This document shows positions 20,606 through 28,745 of a stretch of 64,000 nt of DNA, piece after piece. Numbering within the stretch: the first letter of the stretch is position 1; every line of letters starts with the position of its first letter. The notes below the pieces were generated by a model. The model worked only from the letters and a program-made list of their open reading frames with translations. It was not told the origin of the DNA and made no database searches. Position numbers and translations under genes: made by a program. Source of the stretch: Edaphobacter sp. 12200R-103 (lineage in GTDB: Bacteria; Acidobacteriota; Terriglobia; Terriglobales; Acidobacteriaceae); NCBI RefSeq assembly GCF_010093025.1, contig NZ_CP048114.1:3782001-3846000 (forward strand). The letters run 5' to 3'.

Positions 20606-21705
20606 TGTGCTCTGTGCTCCTGGACCCACTTCACGGTCTGGATGACGTTCTCCACCGGGGTCCCCGGCACGATTCCGTGCCCGAGATTGAAGATGTGGCC
20701 GGGCCTTCCGGCTGCAGCGTCGAGCACCTCATGGACGCGCGCCCGAAGAACGTTCTGCGGCGCGAAGAGCGTGATCGGATCGAGGTTGCCCTGCACGGCG
20801 CATGTTTCACCCAGGGCCTTCCAGCCCTCGGAGAGCGGAATGCGCCAGTCGAGCCCGATGACATCAGCCCCGGTCTGCCGCATGGTGGGCAGCAGCGACG
20901 CCGTATCGACGCCGAAGTAAATGACGGGAACGCCGAGCGCCTGAATGCGACGCACGAGCTCGGTCGTTGGGGCGAGACAGTATTCGCGGTAATCGGTCAC
21001 GCTCAGTGCTCCCGCCCAGCTGTCGAAGATCTGGATGACGTCGGCGCCGGCCTGGACCTGCTGCGCGGCGTAGGCTGTGAGCACGCCGATGAGCTTTTCC
21101 ATCAGCAGCGGCCACGCCTCGCGATCGCTGTACATCATTCGCTTGGTCTCGATGTAGTTGCGCGAGGAGCCGCCTTCGATCATGTAGCTGGCGAGCGTAA
21201 AAGGAGCGCCGCAGAAACCGATGATGCCCAGCTGGTCGCCATCCGTGCGCGGAGCAGCAAAGTGGCGCGCAACGCGTTCGATGGCCTGCGCGACGTAGCT
21301 CAGCTCCTCGACGCGGTCAGTCCTGAGGGCGCGAACCTGCTCGAGCGTGCGAATCGGCGTATGGACCACGGGGCCTTCGCCGGCGAGAAATTCGAAGTCG
21401 ACGCCCATGGGGGTGAAGGGCAGAAGCAGGTCGGCGAAGATGATGGCGGCATCCACGCCCAGGCGTTCGGCGGCGGTAATGGTGACCTCGGCGGCGATCT
21501 CCGGCGTCCTGCATATCTCAAGCAACGAGTGATGCTTTCGCACCGCCATATACTCCGGCATGTAGCGCCCGGCCTGCCGCAGCAGCCACACAGGGGTACG
21601 GTCTACCGGCTGACGCAGGCAGGCACGAACGAACCGGCTGGTTCCGAGGGTTGCCGGCTGGTCTGCCACTGCTGCGTCATTCGCTTCTATCGGTGATTCC
21701 TTCAA
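20602..21705 (-). CDS. hemE: Uroporphyrinogen decarboxylase
   Basis: A 367-residue uroporphyrinogen III decarboxylase that yields coproporphyrinogen III. The signature TPVWLLRQAGRYMPEY and FADLLLPFTPMG are clear, as is GFCGAPFTLASYMIEGG. The protein has a slightly extended N-terminus. It is the first gene of the hemE-hemH-hemY operon; all three genes overlap by 1-4 bases, so they are translationally coupled. purS lies 135 bp upstream on the same strand. Confidence 0.95.
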   Translation of the reverse strand: MKESPIEANDAAVADQPATLGTSRFVRACLRQPVDRTPVWLLRQAGRYMPEYMAVRKHHSLLEICRTPEIAAEVTITAAERLGVDAAIIFADLLLPFTPMGVDFEFLAGEGPVVHTPIRTLEQVRALRTDRVEELSYVAQAIERVARHFAAPRTDGDQLGIIGFCGAPFTLASYMIEGGSSRNYIETKRMMYSDREAWPLLMEKLIGVLTAYAAQQVQAGADVIQIFDSWAGALSVTDYREYCLAPTTELVRRIQALGVPVIYFGVDTASLLPTMRQTGADVIGLDWRIPLSEGWKALGETCAVQGNLDPITLFAPQNVLRARVHEVLDAAAGRPGHIFNLGHGIVPGTPVENVIQTVKWVQEHRAQ

Positions 21706-21840
21706 GGCTTAAAAAACTCCTCTTGTGAGCCTAGCATCCGCAACGCCGCGCCTTCTACCGAGGGGCAGGATCGCGTGCGATATCCGCTCCTCGCAGGCCG
21801 GGAGCGTGGATGGGACAGAGGATCTTTACCGGAGCGGGAG

Positions 21841-22086
21841 TCAGTCTTCCAGGCGGAAGCTGGACTCTTCGATGACGGGATTGGTAAGGACCTCGCGGAC
21901 GATGCGGGCGACCTCGGCCTCAGCCTCGGCACGGCCAATGCCATCCTCGAGCGTGAGCACAAAGTACTTCCCCTGCCGCACATCGGCGACTCCGCGGTAC
22001 TGCATTCTCCGCAGCGCATCCGCAACTGTCTGCCCCTGGGCATCCAGCACGGTCCGTTTCAACGTGACATAGACATGAGCCTTCAT
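21841..22086 (-). CDS. purS: Phosphoribosylformylglycinamidine synthase subunit PurS
   Basis: An 81-residue PurS, the small subunit bridging PurQ and PurL in purine synthesis. KAHVYVTLKRTVLDAQGQTV and DVRQGKYFVLTLE match the family closely. purQ and purL are not adjacent here, which is unusual because purS normally precedes them. A TATAAT box lies only 8 bases before the ATG and no Shine-Dalgarno is visible, so the message may be leaderless. Confidence 0.9.
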   Translation of the reverse strand: MKAHVYVTLKRTVLDAQGQTVADALRRMQYRGVADVRQGKYFVLTLEDGIGRAEAEAEVARIVREVLTNPVIEESSFRLED

Positions 22087-22094
22087 CTTGTTTG

Positions 22095-22100
22095 ATTATA
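22095..22100 (-). promoter_or_regulatory. TATAAT -10 box close to purS start
   Basis: A perfect TATAAT on the minus strand, ending 8 bases before the purS ATG. A normal start of transcription would fall within 1-3 bases of the ATG. No good -35 hexamer was found at 16-18 bp upstream. Confidence 0.5.
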
Positions 22101-22226
22101 GACGTGGTGCGACTTTCAGCTTTCGAAACAGCTGCCTATTCATGCACCTGATCGATTCACGGCCAATCCCGGCCCGGCATGTCGTTATCAAACTTTGCAG
22201 TAACGAAGAGAAGAGAACCCAAACTT

Positions 22227-22784
22227 ATGGTGAACTACCTTGAGCTTCCTGTGGGCTCTGATTCCCCCGAGGTAATCAACGCGGTCATCGAGATTCCGCT
22301 GGAAGGAATCAACAAGTACGAGTACGACAAGAAGCTGCATGTCTTTCGTCTCGACCGCAACCTCTACTCCCCCGTGCACTACCCTGGCGACTACGGCTTT
22401 ATCCCCTCTACGCTGGGGGATGATGGCGACCCTCTCGACGTTCTGGTTCTGGTGGATGCTCCAAGCTTCCCCGGCTGCGTGATGGAGGTCCGTCCCATCG
22501 GCCTGCTGGAGATGCGCGACCAGGGCTTAGGCGACGAGAAGGTCTTGGCGGTGGGGAAGGGAAACCCGCGCTACAAGGACGTTTGGAACTTCTCCGAGAT
22601 CTACCCGCACGTGCTCAAGGAGATCACGCATTTCTTCGCCATCTATAAGGATCTTGAGGGCAAGCGCGTCGAAGTAAAGGGCTGGCGTGATGCCTCGTTC
22701 GCTCGTGCGAAGGTGCTGGAAGCGCAGCAGAGGTTCATTGACAATAAGGCCGAGGAGAACGCCAAGGCTTCCGTCTCGAAGTAA
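22227..22784 (+). CDS. ppa: Inorganic pyrophosphatase, family I
   Basis: A 185-residue soluble pyrophosphatase that hydrolyses PPi to two phosphates. The active-site signature DDGDPLDVLVL and the metal and substrate residues in YPGDYGFIP and NKYEYDKK are present; KDLEGKRVEVKGW near the C-terminus is also typical. The ATG at 22227 gives the usual family N-terminus (MVNYLELPVG); an upstream ATG at 22179 lacks a ribosome binding site. A terminator follows at once, so it is monocistronic. Confidence 0.95.
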   Translation: MVNYLELPVGSDSPEVINAVIEIPLEGINKYEYDKKLHVFRLDRNLYSPVHYPGDYGFIPSTLGDDGDPLDVLVLVDAPSFPGCVMEVRPIGLLEMRDQGLGDEKVLAVGKGNPRYKDVWNFSEIYPHVLKEITHFFAIYKDLEGKRVEVKGWRDASFARAKVLEAQQRFIDNKAEENAKASVSK

Positions 22785-22806
22785 ACGCATTTTGAGGAAA
22801 CATTTG

Positions 22807-22848
22807 AACCGGGAAGATGCGGGTGCCGCTCTTCCCGGTCTTCGTTTT
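22807..22848 (+). terminator. Rho-independent terminator after ppa
   Basis: CCGGGAAGA (22809-22817) pairs perfectly with TCTTCCCGG (22830-22838) across a 12-nt loop, followed by TCTTCGTTTT. Confidence 0.8.
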
Positions 22849-22905
22849 GGGGCAGGGCAGGAGTCTCCCAGAAGGGCTCCTCCGCAGATTCCGGCAGAGA
22901 TTCGC

Positions 22906-22934
22906 CGGACAGACAGGCGGGGTCACGGTATAAT
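22906..22934 (+). promoter_or_regulatory. Promoter of tRNA-Ser
   Basis: CGGACA (22906-22911), a 17-bp spacer, then a perfect TATAAT (22929-22934), 31 bp before the mature tRNA 5' end. Confidence 0.65.
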
Positions 22935-22965
22935 CACCTGAAAGCCCGAGTGAAAGCTTGGTTGC

Positions 22966-23058
22966 GGAGAGTTGGCCGAGTGGCTGAAGGCGGCGGTTTG
23001 CTAAACCGTTATAGGGTCAAAAGCTCTATCGGGGGTTCGAATCCCCCACTCTCCGCCA
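22966..23058 (+). tRNA. tRNA-Ser(GCT)
   Basis: Acceptor GGAGAGT pairs with ACTCTCC, discriminator G and encoded CCA. The anticodon GCT is at 23000-23002 in loop TTGCTAA. A long variable arm (TATAGGGTCAAAAGCTCTAT) confirms a class II serine tRNA. The T arm is GGGGG-TTCGAAT-CCCCC. Confidence 0.97.
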
Positions 23059-23105
23059 GAGAATCTTCCAAGCAAGTCCAGTGAAGTCCAATAAAGATAT
23101 GAAAA

Positions 23106-23136
23106 ACCCGCTAAAACAGCGGGTCTTATTGTTTTG
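23106..23136 (+). terminator. Terminator after tRNA-Ser
   Basis: ACCCGCT (23106-23112), loop AAAAC, AGCGGGT (23118-23124), then CTTATTGTTTTG. It is preceded by an A run, so it could also end transcription coming from the opposite strand. Confidence 0.75.
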
Positions 23137-23223
23137 ATGGCTGGGATCGTCAGTCAATCCAGCGAGCTTCACGTCGAAGCCCGCTGAACGTTGGAATCAG
23201 AAACGTGGATGATTGCTTTTAAT

Positions 23224-24006
23224 TTAGGGAGTCGTGATCTGGCGATTCAGCCAGACGATATTGTCCCAACTCAATGGCTTTTCAGCACTCGTTGCAAATT
23301 TCGCAAAGCTGCCGCCACCAATCTTCAGCGAAAACGACTTTACCTTGTCTGGTGGATTGGTTGTCGTATTGCGTAAGATCTCCAGCACCTGTTCCTGATG
23401 CGAGACCTCTGCATAAGGCGTCTTGGCGGAGTAGAACTTCACATCCTGGGTACGCCCACTCCGGTTTCCTGCGCCGCGTTCGTAGCGGATGTGCATCTCA
23501 AGATGCTCGCCAGATGCTGCCTTGAAGACCCAGTCCTGCGTATCGATCACATGGCCGCCGGCGTCAGTGGATGTCGTGCGCTTCATCTCGTGCGTGGTGG
23601 CCGTCAGATAGTTCCCAAACGGTCCCGGGGCGTCCGCAGCTTCATCGGTAAGTCCGCCAAGGACAAGTTGCGCGCTTGTGCCAGACGCATCTTTGACAGG
23701 AGCGACGAGATAGACCACCCTGCTGTTCCCGCTGCCCACCGGCTTTCCGTCCGGACCGTTGACCGTGATGCGATCGATAAAGATCAGACGCACGTTGCAA
23801 TCTTTCGCAGGACCCTGTGTTGCAACCATCGAGGTAAATCCCGCGGGCAGGTAAGACTTAATGACGTCGTCAGGCGCCTTCAGGTCGATCTGAAAGCGTG
23901 CTTCCATACTGGCTTCTTTGTAGTTCGCTCCTGATGGAGCAGCGGGACCCTGTGCAAAAACAGGAGCAGCACAGAATAAGAGTGCAAGGCATAGCCGAAT
24001 CTTCAT
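23224..24006 (-). CDS. Secreted protein of unknown function
   Basis: A 260-residue exported protein. The start at 24006 is set by GAGGAG 6-7 nt upstream and by a clear signal peptide (MKIRLCLALLFCAAPVFAQ); the frame runs on to 24096 without reason. The mature part has LKAPDDVIKSYLPAGFTSM and a beta-rich middle (SRVVYLVAPVKD). The YLPAGF segment faintly recalls acetoacetate-decarboxylase-like folds, but the assignment is not safe. The C-terminus ends WDNIVWLNRQITTP. It is divergent from dinB. Confidence 0.75.
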   Translation of the reverse strand: MKIRLCLALLFCAAPVFAQGPAAPSGANYKEASMEARFQIDLKAPDDVIKSYLPAGFTSMVATQGPAKDCNVRLIFIDRITVNGPDGKPVGSGNSRVVYLVAPVKDASGTSAQLVLGGLTDEAADAPGPFGNYLTATTHEMKRTTSTDAGGHVIDTQDWVFKAASGEHLEMHIRYERGAGNRSGRTQDVKFYSAKTPYAEVSHQEQVLEILRNTTTNPPDKVKSFSLKIGGGSFAKFATSAEKPLSWDNIVWLNRQITTP

Positions 24007-24250
24007 GAAATCTCCTCGAGCTTTAGGAAAACCACTGAAGTCTATCGTGCGAGAGAGAAGCCCATCAAGATTGGCCATCTTTCTTCCAGATCGCAACTTC
24101 TGGCAAGGAAAGATTGATCTTCGCCGAAGTCACAATCTCTTGCACGACCTCGTCGATAACGCGCGCTTGTCTGTTGTTTTCGCTGTTTATTCGCTTAAAA
24201 TTAAGGAGCATCTGCACCATCGCACCGCGTAGCACCAGAGGACCTATTCC

Positions 24251-25354
24251 GTGACGATCATGGACGATCCCGGATTGTATGGCGCGACTCCTATGGCGAT
24301 TCGCAAGATCGTTCATGTCGATATGGATGCCTTCTACGCATCGGTGGAGCAGCGCGACGATGCCTCGCTGCGAGGCAGGCCTGTGGTTGTGGCGTGGCGA
24401 GGAAAGCGATCGGTAGTCTGCGCGGCTTCGTATGAGGCACGAAAGTTCGGGGTGCGTTCCGCGATGGCGGCGGTTCATGCCGAACGCCTTTGTCCTGACG
24501 CGATCTTTATACCGCCGGACTTTTCGCGATACAAGGCGGTTTCGCAGGCGGTGCAGGAGATCTTCCGGAGGCATACGGACCTGATTGAGCCGCTCTCGCT
24601 GGATGAGGCCTATCTGGATGTGACGAAGAACAGGATGGGGCTGGCAACCGCGACTCTGGTAGCAAGGACGATTCGACAGCAGATACGCGGGGAGTTGAAC
24701 CTGACGGCCTCGGCCGGGGTAGCGCCTAATAAATTTCTGGCGAAGATTGCTTCGGACTGGCGCAAACCCGATGGGCTGTTCGTCATCCAGCCGCATGAGG
24801 TGGAGGAGTTCCTGACGCCACTGCCGGTCGGAAGGATTCCAGGCGTTGGCAAGGTGATGGAGAAGCGATTGGAGCAGATCGGGGTGGCGAAGGTCGGTCA
24901 TCTGCGCCGCATGGGGCAAGGAGAGCTTCAGAGGCTTTTCGGCAAATACGGGATGAGGCTTTACGAGCTTTCTCGCGGGATCGACCACAGCAGGGTGATT
25001 CCGGACAGGCCGACGAAGTCGATCTCGTCCGAGGATACCTTTGAGAGCGATATTCCGCTGGATGCGATGGAGGAGATTATTCGCATGCTGGCGGAGAAGG
25101 TCTGGAATGCCTCGCGCAAACAAGGCCGCATCGCACGGACCGTTGTCTTGAAGCTGAAGACGAGCGATTTCAACATTCTGACTCGCAGCCATACGCCTGC
25201 GGCTCCTCCTTCCTCCGCCGAGGAACTGGCGGAGATTGCGCTCTCGCTGCGGGAGCGGATCGAGCCTGCTTCCGATCAGAGATTCCGTCTGGCGGGGGTG
25301 GGGCTGAACAACTTTCAGGATGCAGAGAGGCTGGCATCGTCGCTCTTTGACTGA
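24251..25354 (+). CDS. dinB: DNA polymerase IV (Y-family)
   Basis: A 367-residue translesion polymerase. The palm motif I is HVDMDAFYASVEQRDD and the catalytic SLDEAYLDVT carries the second acidic pair. Fingers and little-finger regions are intact (SAGVAPNKFLAKIAS, GVGKVMEKRLEQIGV with the helix-hairpin-helix). The GTG at 24251 is kept because AGAGGA lies 8 nt before it; ATG at 24260 or 24293 are alternatives. There is no visible beta-clamp motif of the canonical E. coli form at the very C-terminus (ends SSLFD). Confidence 0.95.
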   Translation: MTIMDDPGLYGATPMAIRKIVHVDMDAFYASVEQRDDASLRGRPVVVAWRGKRSVVCAASYEARKFGVRSAMAAVHAERLCPDAIFIPPDFSRYKAVSQAVQEIFRRHTDLIEPLSLDEAYLDVTKNRMGLATATLVARTIRQQIRGELNLTASAGVAPNKFLAKIASDWRKPDGLFVIQPHEVEEFLTPLPVGRIPGVGKVMEKRLEQIGVAKVGHLRRMGQGELQRLFGKYGMRLYELSRGIDHSRVIPDRPTKSISSEDTFESDIPLDAMEEIIRMLAEKVWNASRKQGRIARTVVLKLKTSDFNILTRSHTPAAPPSSAEELAEIALSLRERIEPASDQRFRLAGVGLNNFQDAERLASSLFD

Positions 25355-25494
25355 CGAGGAAGGCGATGTGTCGATCTGTGCTCAGGGCTTTTGTGGAAGA
25401 GTGAGGCAATGAAATCAAAACAGCTCATCATGTTGACAGTCTGCAGAGCGGCTTCATAGCATGAGTTTTCCGAAATTCTCGAAGAAGTTGCGCT

Positions 25495-26064
25495 ATGTCC
25501 TATAGTCCCGATGAAAGCCTTGAATCCTCACTCGTCGTTGAAAACGAAGCCGGACTTCGTTCGCTCGAGCACGAGGTCCTGGGCCTGCACGATCAGCTTC
25601 GAGCGCGGCTTTTGCGATACGCGGTCTCCCTCGGTTTAAGTCCGCACGATGCCGAAGATGTCATCCAGGAGGTCTTTCTCGCCCTCTTCAGGCATCTGCA
25701 GGCCGGGCGTTCGCGGGTAAACCTGGCGGGTTGGACCTTCCGGGTCACTCACAATCTTTCGCTGAAGAAGAGGATCCGGCAGAACGCGGATGTTGGCGGA
25801 ACGAATGACGATCTCTGGGCTTCCCATCTGGAGAGTGCAGGTGGAAACCCGGAAGAGGAAATGATCTTCAACGAGCGGCATCTCATCCTGCGACGCACCT
25901 TTGAGGCTTTGCCCGAGGTCGATCGCCTCTGCATCCAGTTACGCGCCGAAGGTCTGAAATATCGCGAGATCGCAGAGATTCTCGGAATATCTCTCGGTGG
26001 TGTAGCAAACTACCTGAGCCGTTCGTTCGGCCGCCTGCGGAGAAGCGAGGGAGGGGAAACGTGA
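25495..26064 (+). CDS. ECF-type sigma-70 factor
   Basis: A 189-residue RNA polymerase sigma factor. Region 2 is visible as LSPHDAEDVIQEVFLALFRHL followed by WTFRVTHNLSLKKR, and region 4 as LPEVDRLCIQLRAEGLKYREIAEIL plus SLGGVANYLSRSFGRLR. It lacks region 3 and the N-terminal region 1. The stop overlaps the GTG start of the next gene by 4 bases (GTGA), which is the normal arrangement for a sigma/anti-sigma pair. Signal unknown. Confidence 0.92.
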   Translation: MSYSPDESLESSLVVENEAGLRSLEHEVLGLHDQLRARLLRYAVSLGLSPHDAEDVIQEVFLALFRHLQAGRSRVNLAGWTFRVTHNLSLKKRIRQNADVGGTNDDLWASHLESAGGNPEEEMIFNERHLILRRTFEALPEVDRLCIQLRAEGLKYREIAEILGISLGGVANYLSRSFGRLRRSEGGET

Positions 26065-26834
26065 GCATCAGACCCGGCCACCTGTCAGAGGTAGACCTGA
26101 TCCGTTATCTCGATCGGGAGATGAGTGAAAGCGAAAGCGCAGCGGCGCGTTTGCATCTGGAGGGGTGCGAAGCCTGCAGCAGCGACCTCAGAGAGATCGC
26201 GCACGTTGGAGAAGAGATGAGCAGGATGATCGCCGCTCCCTTCCATCTGACGGATGCGGTACAGGCGCGAAGTTCGCTTCAGGCAAAGCTAAAAAATGCA
26301 GGACCTTCCCTTCAGCCGAAGAATCGATTTCCTGTATGGCTGAGGAGCAGAATGACTCCGGCCTTTCTTGGAGGCGTCGCGGGTGTGCTGGCCATTGCGG
26401 CGCTGTTTCTCCTTCTTCCCAATCCCGGAAGATCGAACGCTGAGAGAGCGGCGTCTCTGCCGAATAGAGCCCTTACTCCGGGAATGACGCGCCAGGTTGA
26501 ACTGGGGGACATCTGCAGGGAGGGCGACGATGATCTCGATCCCGCTGTGCCCGTTCAGAGGAAAGAGGCGGTCTTTCGCGAGTATGGAATCTCTCCGGAC
26601 CACGCGGGCAATGACTTTCAGGTGGATTATCTGATTAGCCCGCAACTCGGCGGCACCGATGATGTCAGAAATCTCTGGCCGCAATCCTATAAAGAGACCA
26701 CCTGGAACGCCGCGGCGAAAGACGAACTTGAGAGGCACCTGTCTCAACTGGTTTGCGAGAGGAAGATCACTCTTCAAGAGGCGCAACACGCGATTGCGCA
26801 TGATTGGATTGCCGCTTACCAGAAATATTTCTGA
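26061..26834 (+). CDS. Anti-sigma factor (zinc-finger type) with HNH-like C-terminal domain
   Basis: A 257-residue protein. Residues about 1-60 carry the ZAS signature (RLHLEGCEAC) that binds the sigma factor. One membrane helix is at about residues 97-120 (GGVAGVLAIAALFLLLP). The outer domain, about residues 150-257, reads KEAVFREYGISPDHAGNDF, then VDYLISPQLGGTDDVRNLWP. This matches a domain common in secreted bacterial proteins whose core is VDHLIPLxLGGxxxxxNLWP, an HNH-nuclease-like fold. Here the usual His is Tyr (VDY), so catalysis is probably lost and the domain may sense a ligand. Start is GTG after GGAGGGGAAAC. Confidence 0.8.
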   Translation: MSIRPGHLSEVDLIRYLDREMSESESAAARLHLEGCEACSSDLREIAHVGEEMSRMIAAPFHLTDAVQARSSLQAKLKNAGPSLQPKNRFPVWLRSRMTPAFLGGVAGVLAIAALFLLLPNPGRSNAERAASLPNRALTPGMTRQVELGDICREGDDDLDPAVPVQRKEAVFREYGISPDHAGNDFQVDYLISPQLGGTDDVRNLWPQSYKETTWNAAAKDELERHLSQLVCERKITLQEAQHAIAHDWIAAYQKYF

Positions 26835-26873
26835 AGAAGTATTCCGGTAAGCGGCAATCGGGTTCAGCGGGGG

Positions 26874-27941
26874 TTATTTAAGAACAACGATTCCCCAGGG
26901 GCCTTCTCCGGCTTTGAACCTGCGGGTAACGGTGTTCGTTGCCAGATCAACCTCTGATACATCGTTCGATGGCCCGTTGGCGGAGTAGAGCTTAGTACCG
27001 TCGGGAGAGAGCGCGATTCCCCACGGACGCTTGCCGACTTCCACGGAACCGAGAACCTTGTTGGTCGCTGTATCGATGGTGAAGACTGTGCGCCCGCGTC
27101 CGGTACTGACGTAGAGACGCTTGCCGTCCGGTGACAGCAGAACTCCCATGGGCTTCACCAGGCCGGCCTGGCCAAGCTGGATCGTCTTTACGACCTTGTG
27201 CCGTTTGGTGTCGACCATGACTACGGTCCCGTCATTCTCTGCGTTGATGTAAGCGTGCTTGCCATCGGGCATAAATGCGACTGAGCGTGGGCGATGCCCT
27301 ACCTTGAAGGTTGCGATAATCTTGCCGGCCTCGGGATCGAGGACCGCAATCTGGCTGGTCTCTTCCGAAGTCACATAGACCTCTTTGCCGTCGGGACTGA
27401 CTTTCACTCCTTCAGGCTGGGCGCCGATCTTCAGGGTCTTGGCGACAGTGCCTGAAGCGATATCGATGATACTGACGGCGGAGATATCTTCGTTGGAGAT
27501 ATAGAGCTGCTTGCCATCTTTGCTGACATCGAAGTTCTCCGGATCGGATCCACCGGGGATGATCTTGACCAGTTTCCGCTGGGCCACGTCGAAAACTCCG
27601 ATTCCGTCGGCGCTCTTGTCGGGAGGCGGCAACGTGCTCTCGTCTACATCGGGACCTGCAATAGGGGTGCCGCTCAGGGCAACGTATAGGGTCTTCTCAT
27701 CCGGGCTCGGATGAATTCCGCGTGGCCGCTTGCCGAGGTGAACCGTGGCGAGCATATTTCCATTGCCGCTATCGATGATGGTGAGATCTCCTGAGACCTC
27801 GTCAGTGGTGTAGATCTTCGGAGCACCCGACTCCACAGGCGCCTTGGTTTCGGGAATGGCTTTCTGCTCGTTCTGCGATTTGCAGGCGGTCAGCCAGAAC
27901 GCGCACCCAAGCAGCAGTGCAAAGCTCAATTTCTTATGCAT
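26874..27941 (-). CDS. YVTN-type beta-propeller lipoprotein
   Basis: A 355-residue lipoprotein. The lipobox is LTAC in the N-terminus MHKKLSFALLLGCAFWLTAC, which fixes the start at 27941 with GGGGA 9 nt upstream. The rest is a seven-bladed propeller built of repeats such as GAQPEGVKVSPDGKEVYVTS, GHRPRSVAFMPDGKHAYIN and GKRPWGIALSPDGTKLYSA. YVTN propellers often sit beside cytochromes and quinoproteins. It is the last gene of a leftward operon behind the MauG-like peroxidase and cupredoxin-like protein, 4 bp from the latter. Confidence 0.88.
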   Translation of the reverse strand: MHKKLSFALLLGCAFWLTACKSQNEQKAIPETKAPVESGAPKIYTTDEVSGDLTIIDSGNGNMLATVHLGKRPRGIHPSPDEKTLYVALSGTPIAGPDVDESTLPPPDKSADGIGVFDVAQRKLVKIIPGGSDPENFDVSKDGKQLYISNEDISAVSIIDIASGTVAKTLKIGAQPEGVKVSPDGKEVYVTSEETSQIAVLDPEAGKIIATFKVGHRPRSVAFMPDGKHAYINAENDGTVVMVDTKRHKVVKTIQLGQAGLVKPMGVLLSPDGKRLYVSTGRGRTVFTIDTATNKVLGSVEVGKRPWGIALSPDGTKLYSANGPSNDVSEVDLATNTVTRRFKAGEGPWGIVVLK

Positions 27942-27945
27942 CAAC

Positions 27946-28740
27946 TTACTTCCCCTTGTATGTGAAATCGGCAACCGCATGTTGCTGCGGGCTTACGGTG
28001 ATCTGTTGCTCCTGCGTTCCCAGCTTCTCCTGCCATATCGTAAGCGTGTAGGTTCCGGGAGGAAGATTCGGAATCGTGAATGTGCCATCCTCCTTCGATA
28101 CGGCGAAATAGGGATGATCGAGAACGCCGATGTAGGCGTGCATCCAGCCGTGGATGTTGCACTTTACGGGAATCATCACCTCGGGGCTGGTGAACTTGCG
28201 ATGCAGCGGAGGATCACCCGGCCCCTGGCTATGATTCCAGGCACGGTTTGCCGATCCCATGGGATGAATGTTGTGGGTCACGGGGTCGGAGTTGATGATC
28301 TCCACGGGCTGGTTCACCTGGACTCCAAGAATACGGGGATGGAACCAGCATCCTTTTTGGTCGATGATGACGGCTTCGGTCGGCGTCGCGAAGTTCTTTC
28401 CTTCAAGCCCCTTGCTGATGTAGACGAAGGCATTGGCGAGCACTCCACCCTTGCCCACCATGATGGATTCGTCATATGCCTTTGTGTGGTGCGCAGCGAC
28501 GCATGCCGGGTCTTCGCTCATGTCGATCAGCGTTCGCGGTGGCAGCTTGCCCTTATAGTGCACCGTGCCGGTAATCGTTCCGGCGGTGGCCGGGTCTACT
28601 TTGAAGGTCGGTGCAGCGGGCGCAGCCTGCGGGGTCGCAGTGGAAGCTGCCGGATGATCCTCTTTCCGGGAGCATCCAGTCACTACAAATGCGGCGCCGA
28701 GAACGAGGAGAGAGAGTCTTCTGGCAGTCAATATCATCAC
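27946..28740 (-). CDS. Cupredoxin-like lipoprotein
   Basis: A 264-residue lipoprotein (lipobox VTGC). After an Ala/Pro-rich linker the core has NSDPVTHNIHP and IPVKCNIHGWMHAYIGVLDHPYF. His in HNIH, Cys and His in CNIHGWM are placed like the ligands of a type 1 (blue) copper site. The C-terminal 60 residues (DGTFTIPNLPPGTYTL) look like a carboxypeptidase-regulatory beta-sandwich. Probable role: periplasmic electron carrier. It lies between the di-heme peroxidase and the YVTN propeller and is co-transcribed with both. Confidence 0.82.
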   Translation of the reverse strand: MMILTARRLSLLVLGAAFVVTGCSRKEDHPAASTATPQAAPAAPTFKVDPATAGTITGTVHYKGKLPPRTLIDMSEDPACVAAHHTKAYDESIMVGKGGVLANAFVYISKGLEGKNFATPTEAVIIDQKGCWFHPRILGVQVNQPVEIINSDPVTHNIHPMGSANRAWNHSQGPGDPPLHRKFTSPEVMIPVKCNIHGWMHAYIGVLDHPYFAVSKEDGTFTIPNLPPGTYTLTIWQEKLGTQEQQITVSPQQHAVADFTYKGK

Positions 28741-28745
28741 GCTTT

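Noticed and set aside
24065..25192. 375-residue minus-strand frame opposite dinB
   Set aside because: dinB is unmistakable on the plus strand; the reverse frame has no family features.
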